From NCBI GenBank assembly GCA_034770075.1, contig CM068382.1:83916643-83980642 (forward strand): a stretch of 64,000 nucleotides of DNA, in the 5' to 3' direction. This DNA comes from Aralia elata. Its lineage: Eukaryota > Streptophyta > Magnoliopsida > Apiales > Araliaceae. The notes beneath the pieces are model-generated. The model had not been told where the DNA came from and searched no databases. It was given only the letters and a program-made list of their open reading frames with translations. Position numbers and translations under genes: made by a program. This document shows positions 60,819 through 64,000 of this stretch, piece after piece (the stretch's first letter is position 1; each line of letters begins with the position of its first letter).

Positions 60819-62271
60819 GTTGGAATTTAAGGGGAAAATCAAGAGATTTGTTAGGGAGCAGATACTTGTGTTCTTGTTTTTTCCCCCCTACAAGAGATGA
60901 GTTTGTAGAATATTTTCTTACTTCATTGAGTTAAAAGAAAAGAAAAAGTCTTGTGAAACTTAAAAGACCAACATATTAGTGCAATAGGAGAATTTTCTGT
61001 TTCATTTGATACTTTCTAATTTTATTGCCTTAGGGTGCAAATGACTGATATAATATAGCTGAATATCCAAACTGGAGAGGAGGGACTATTACAGTAGAGT
61101 TGGTGCTTGTCAGTTTACGGTTTTACTTCTGCTTTTGTTTGATGGTTTCACTTCTTAGCCTGTAATAACAAGGGCTTTACATTACATATTGCGATGAGTA
61201 CTGCTATACCAAGACAAAGCATTGATGAGTTGTATTGCATTGTATAACTCGATAATGCTTTGTCTACTCAAGTAAATAATTTTTTACCACATAGTTTTTG
61301 TCTAGTTACTTGCCTTTATTCTATTGCAATATCAATGGTCTCTCCTTTAGGTGGGGTTTAGTTCGTCGAATAGAAATTTGATGTAATGTAATGGTAATAG
61401 ATTGTTACGATTTATTTGGTTCATTCTTGGTGTTTGTGTAGTAATTGTAATGTTATTACGTTACGTTCAAAATTGTGTTTGGTTCACTAAACTATATAAT
61501 TTTATGTTATGAATAAATTAAATTATAAGTCAAAATGTCAAATCAGTTGTAATTATTACTGTTTTGTCTTTTATGATTTATTGCATTACGGACGTAATGA
61601 GTTAATATATCTATTACTGGGCGTAATGAAAAACATTCAAATTGATGTAATAGTATTACGCTCGTAATGGGCTAATACTTGTTGTGTAGTATTACAGGTT
61701 GTAAATGTTTGCCTTTGTATCCACGTTGCTGAATCTTCAATATAACAAATACTGTTTCTGATTTTCCTGTGCCTGAGAGGAGAGAACTGTTTGTGATTGA
61801 ATTCAATTATTTGCTGCATATTGCTAATATGTTTTAAAATCAGAAGTGCCCAGTATGAACTCAGATTAGATAATTCCGCTTTAAAATTATCGTTCAATAA
61901 GAACTCAGATTAGACAATTGTGCTGTAAAATTATCATTCAACAAAGTGACAAACTAAAGCTAATTGATTTGTTTAGAAATTTTCTAATGCTACCCAAAAT
62001 TTTATCATGTTAAACAAAAGATTATGATACAATCTTGAAATGCTGAGGCAAGAGAGAGGGTTCAATAGTTTCTGCTGCACTCTATAGCAATTATCGAACT
62101 TATCAAACGCAAACTCCTTATGTTGAAGCGTAATCAATCAAAATATATCATGCATATGGGCAGATTAGAAGCTGTCTATTATTCGCTATCCTCTTTTGTT
62201 CCACTCAATTTCTATATACAAGCAACATAACATAAAAATGAAAGGCAGGAACATAAGCAAGATGTCAAGCA
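60819..62271. other. Convergent intergenic region between RABA2b-like and MTPB-like genes
   Basis: Contains the 3' UTRs of both genes. A segment at about 61350-61690 is rich in TTACG/CGTAAT phrases (GTAATGTAATGG, ATTACGTTACG, ATTACGCTCGTAATGGG), probably a small non-autonomous transposon with unclear ends. No further gene was seen. Confidence 0.4.
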
Positions 62272-63549
62272 TCACCTTTCCTCAATTTGTATAGTTACAT
62301 GATGAATTCTGTATGTTGTTTCACAGTAATTCTTAAGTTTGTGAAGAATTTCGTTTAGATCGACTCCTTTCTCAACTACTACATGGCACGCCATTACAGT
62401 TTTTCCTACTGTGATTGCCCAAACATGCATATCATGCACATCTATAATTCCTTCTGTACATTTCAAGTCTTTTTCGAGAAGAGCAACATCAATCTCACTT
62501 GGTGTACTCTCCATCAATATACAAAATATATTTCTAAGCATGGGAATAGTAGTACCTAGAGCAAGAACTGCAAAGACGAGAGTGCAGATTAGATCAACCA
62601 CTAACCAGTTTGGCTTTGCCCATATGATTAATCCAGCAATCATTACCCCGACGGTCTGAATCAGATCAGTCATAACATGCAAGTAAGCCCCTTGGATATT
62701 TATGTTTAGTACTTTGCTCTTCTTTGGGGAATTCGAGACAAGAGCTACGGTCTCTTCTTCATTCCGTGCACATAATTCAACCCCTTCATGATTATGGCCG
62801 TTTTCAATGCAGGTATAACGAGGATGATCGCGACCATGATTGTGATTGTGATTGTGATTGTGACCATGACCGCTATCGTGGTCTTGGTCATGATTGTGAC
62901 CGTGACCGTGGTCATGACTATGACCGTGACCGTGACCGTGGGCATGACTATGACCGTGACCGTGGACATGACCATGACCATGGTCATGACCGTGACCAAG
63001 CCAAACAACCATAAAAATGTTAATCACACATCCGAATGCAGCAATTGCAAACATGAGCTTCCCATTTACCTTTTCATTTTTGTGAAGCAGTCTGACAACT
63101 GCTTCATAGATTAAGGTCCCAGATATGAACCAAATTAGCTCCACAGATAAGAAAGCCCCCAAAACTTCAAGACGATTGAATCCAAATGAGTGTTGTGATG
63201 TTGCCTCCCACCCTGACGCCCATACGGTAAAAAGTGAAATCGAGAATCCGGCAATGTCACTAATCAGGTGTGCAGCATCAGTAAGCACTGCAAGGCTGTT
63301 GGCTCTTAGACCTCCGACAACCTCTACTACCATGACAATTGCATAAAAAAATATGAGCCCACAAAGTTTCATTGCCGACTTTGATCTTTCTTCTGAATCA
63401 GACAGATTGAACTCTGGTTTCGAGAAAGAGCAAACACTGCAAGATAACTTCACTGCCTTGGAAGGCACATTAGTTTCTTCAGAAGCTTTTGGCATCTCAT
63501 GTTCTAGATGGTGCTCCTTGCTCAAGGTGGGAACTGTCTGATGCTCCAT
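62272..63549 (-). CDS. MTPB: Metal tolerance protein, MTPB/MTP4-like cation diffusion facilitator (Zn2+)
   Basis: A single uninterrupted frame of 425 residues. Hydrophobic segments at about 62-82, 86-115, 126-152 and 163-184 precede a His-rich loop (186-242, GHGH/HSHDH/HNHNH runs). Two more lie at about 285-310 and 315-345, followed by a cytosolic C terminus. Metal-site motifs HxxxD occur in helices II (HLISD, 94-98) and V (HVMTD, 291-295), as expected for zinc-transporting CDFs that exchange H+ for Zn2+ at the vacuolar or other endomembranes. A Cys-pair (SCSVC) sits at 36-40. Overall sequence is nearer to the MTPB/MTP4 branch than to MTP1. It is convergent with the RABA2b-like gene. The His loop is encoded by (GACCGTGACCAT)-like repeats, which open spurious frames on both strands. 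Confidence 0.92.
   Translation of the reverse strand: MEHQTVPTLSKEHHLEHEMPKASEETNVPSKAVKLSCSVCSFSKPEFNLSDSEERSKSAMKLCGLIFFYAIVMVVEVVGGLRANSLAVLTDAAHLISDIAGFSISLFTVWASGWEATSQHSFGFNRLEVLGAFLSVELIWFISGTLIYEAVVRLLHKNEKVNGKLMFAIAAFGCVINIFMVVWLGHGHDHGHGHVHGHGHSHAHGHGHGHSHDHGHGHNHDQDHDSGHGHNHNHNHNHGRDHPRYTCIENGHNHEGVELCARNEEETVALVSNSPKKSKVLNINIQGAYLHVMTDLIQTVGVMIAGLIIWAKPNWLVVDLICTLVFAVLALGTTIPMLRNIFCILMESTPSEIDVALLEKDLKCTEGIIDVHDMHVWAITVGKTVMACHVVVEKGVDLNEILHKLKNYCETTYRIHHVTIQIEER
62830..62995. repeat. Hexanucleotide-rich tract encoding the His loop
   Basis: Imperfect GACCGTGACCATG-type repeats on the plus strand (CATGGTCACGGTC on the coding strand) encode alternating Gly/Asp/Asn-His. Prone to length variation. 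Confidence 0.8.
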
Positions 63550-64000
63550 CTGCCTAAGATTAATTGATGGTTACAAGCCATTCATGAGAAAACGTATGTT
63601 GCACCAGATGAAGGAGATTTAGTGTAAGATTACATGATTAGCTTTTAACACAAAGGGCTAGACATAACTCAGTGAACAATCCATGTTCATTGTATGTGTG
63701 TTTTTGTGTGTGTGCCGCTCTGTGGTACTATGACCAAAGTGGAATAGATCATATATGTCTTACCCCTCATGCGTGTGCATAAGCACAAAAGTGCCTGTGT
63801 GTTCTCTACTATCACAAAGAGGAACCTGTCTCCCAATCACATGACTGTAGATAAGGACTATCTATACACAAAACATGAAATTCTCCGAGAACTAAGGTGT
63901 CACAAAAAGAAACTAAAAAAAGACTGAAAAGGAGCTATCGAAAACAGTTAGAAAGATACAGTACTTTAATAGGGTGGTAAACCAAAAATCAGATGTGGTA
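63550..64000 (-). promoter_or_regulatory. Upstream region of the MTPB-like gene
   Basis: The 5' side of the minus-strand transporter gene up to the window edge. It contains TG/GT-rich stretches near 63690-63715. No further gene was seen; a 5'-UTR intron is possible but not shown. Confidence 0.35.

Noticed and set aside
62724..63114. Open frames on the plus strand and a second minus frame opposite the His loop
   Set aside because: By-products of the repeat encoding the His-rich loop of the transporter.

Overview
This is nuclear DNA from a flowering plant, most likely a eudicot: it has plant-type intron-exon genes (a RABA2-class Rab GTPase, Elongin C, an MTPB/MTP4-like metal transporter) set in AT-rich, strongly retrotransposon-layered intergenic DNA. 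No bacterial, organellar or viral gene blocks, tRNA, rRNA or CRISPR arrays were found. I cannot name the species from sequence alone.

Layout. 1-3.5 kb: decayed CACTA (En/Spm) TNP2 transposase (minus strand) beside the 3' part of a chromovirus-like LTR. 3.7-8 kb: a hairpin-array element, a SINE-like tract, a fold-back MITE and a Tat-type LTR. 8.9-13.3 kb: a field of tandem repeats (a 187-bp satellite built from ~21-bp subunits, then ~365-bp units), with Stowaway-like MITEs. 15,830-27,063: an end-to-end Tat/Ogre-type Ty3-gypsy element with 2.03-kb LTRs, a perfect ATAAT target-site duplication, tRNA-Arg primer site, gag, a pol reduced by a large internal deletion, an antisense DUF7745-like ORF and a 35-bp tandem array before the 3' LTR. 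27.7-28.2 kb: further hairpin elements. 29.5-32.0 kb: Elongin C, minus strand, three exons. 32.2-34.4 kb: a PIF/Harbinger-like element and a MITE. 35.4-43.9 kb: a minus-strand LTR element whose internal region is only ~140 bp (PBS plus PPT); each LTR has been hit by a different LTR element that now survives as a solo LTR, and each LTR preserves the other's empty site. 43.9-48.2 kb: a second CACTA element that landed in the right LTR and was itself hit by a small LTR-like insert and, at 48,160, by a SIRE/Maximus-type copia element (LTR plus env-like ORF, minus strand, to ~52.8 kb). 52.8-58.3 kb: AT-rich intergenic DNA with MITEs. 58.3-63.6 kb: RABA2b-like GTPase (plus, two exons) and the metal transporter (minus, single exon), convergent.

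The three host genes do not form a pathway: Rab trafficking at the trans-Golgi/endosome, an E3-ligase/transcription adaptor, and vacuolar-type Zn transport. The rest records nested transposition. The best candidates for something little described are the deleted Tat element that keeps gag and the antisense DUF7745 ORF, the near-empty LTR element, and the hierarchical satellite. All statements rest on reading the sequence; no database search was run.
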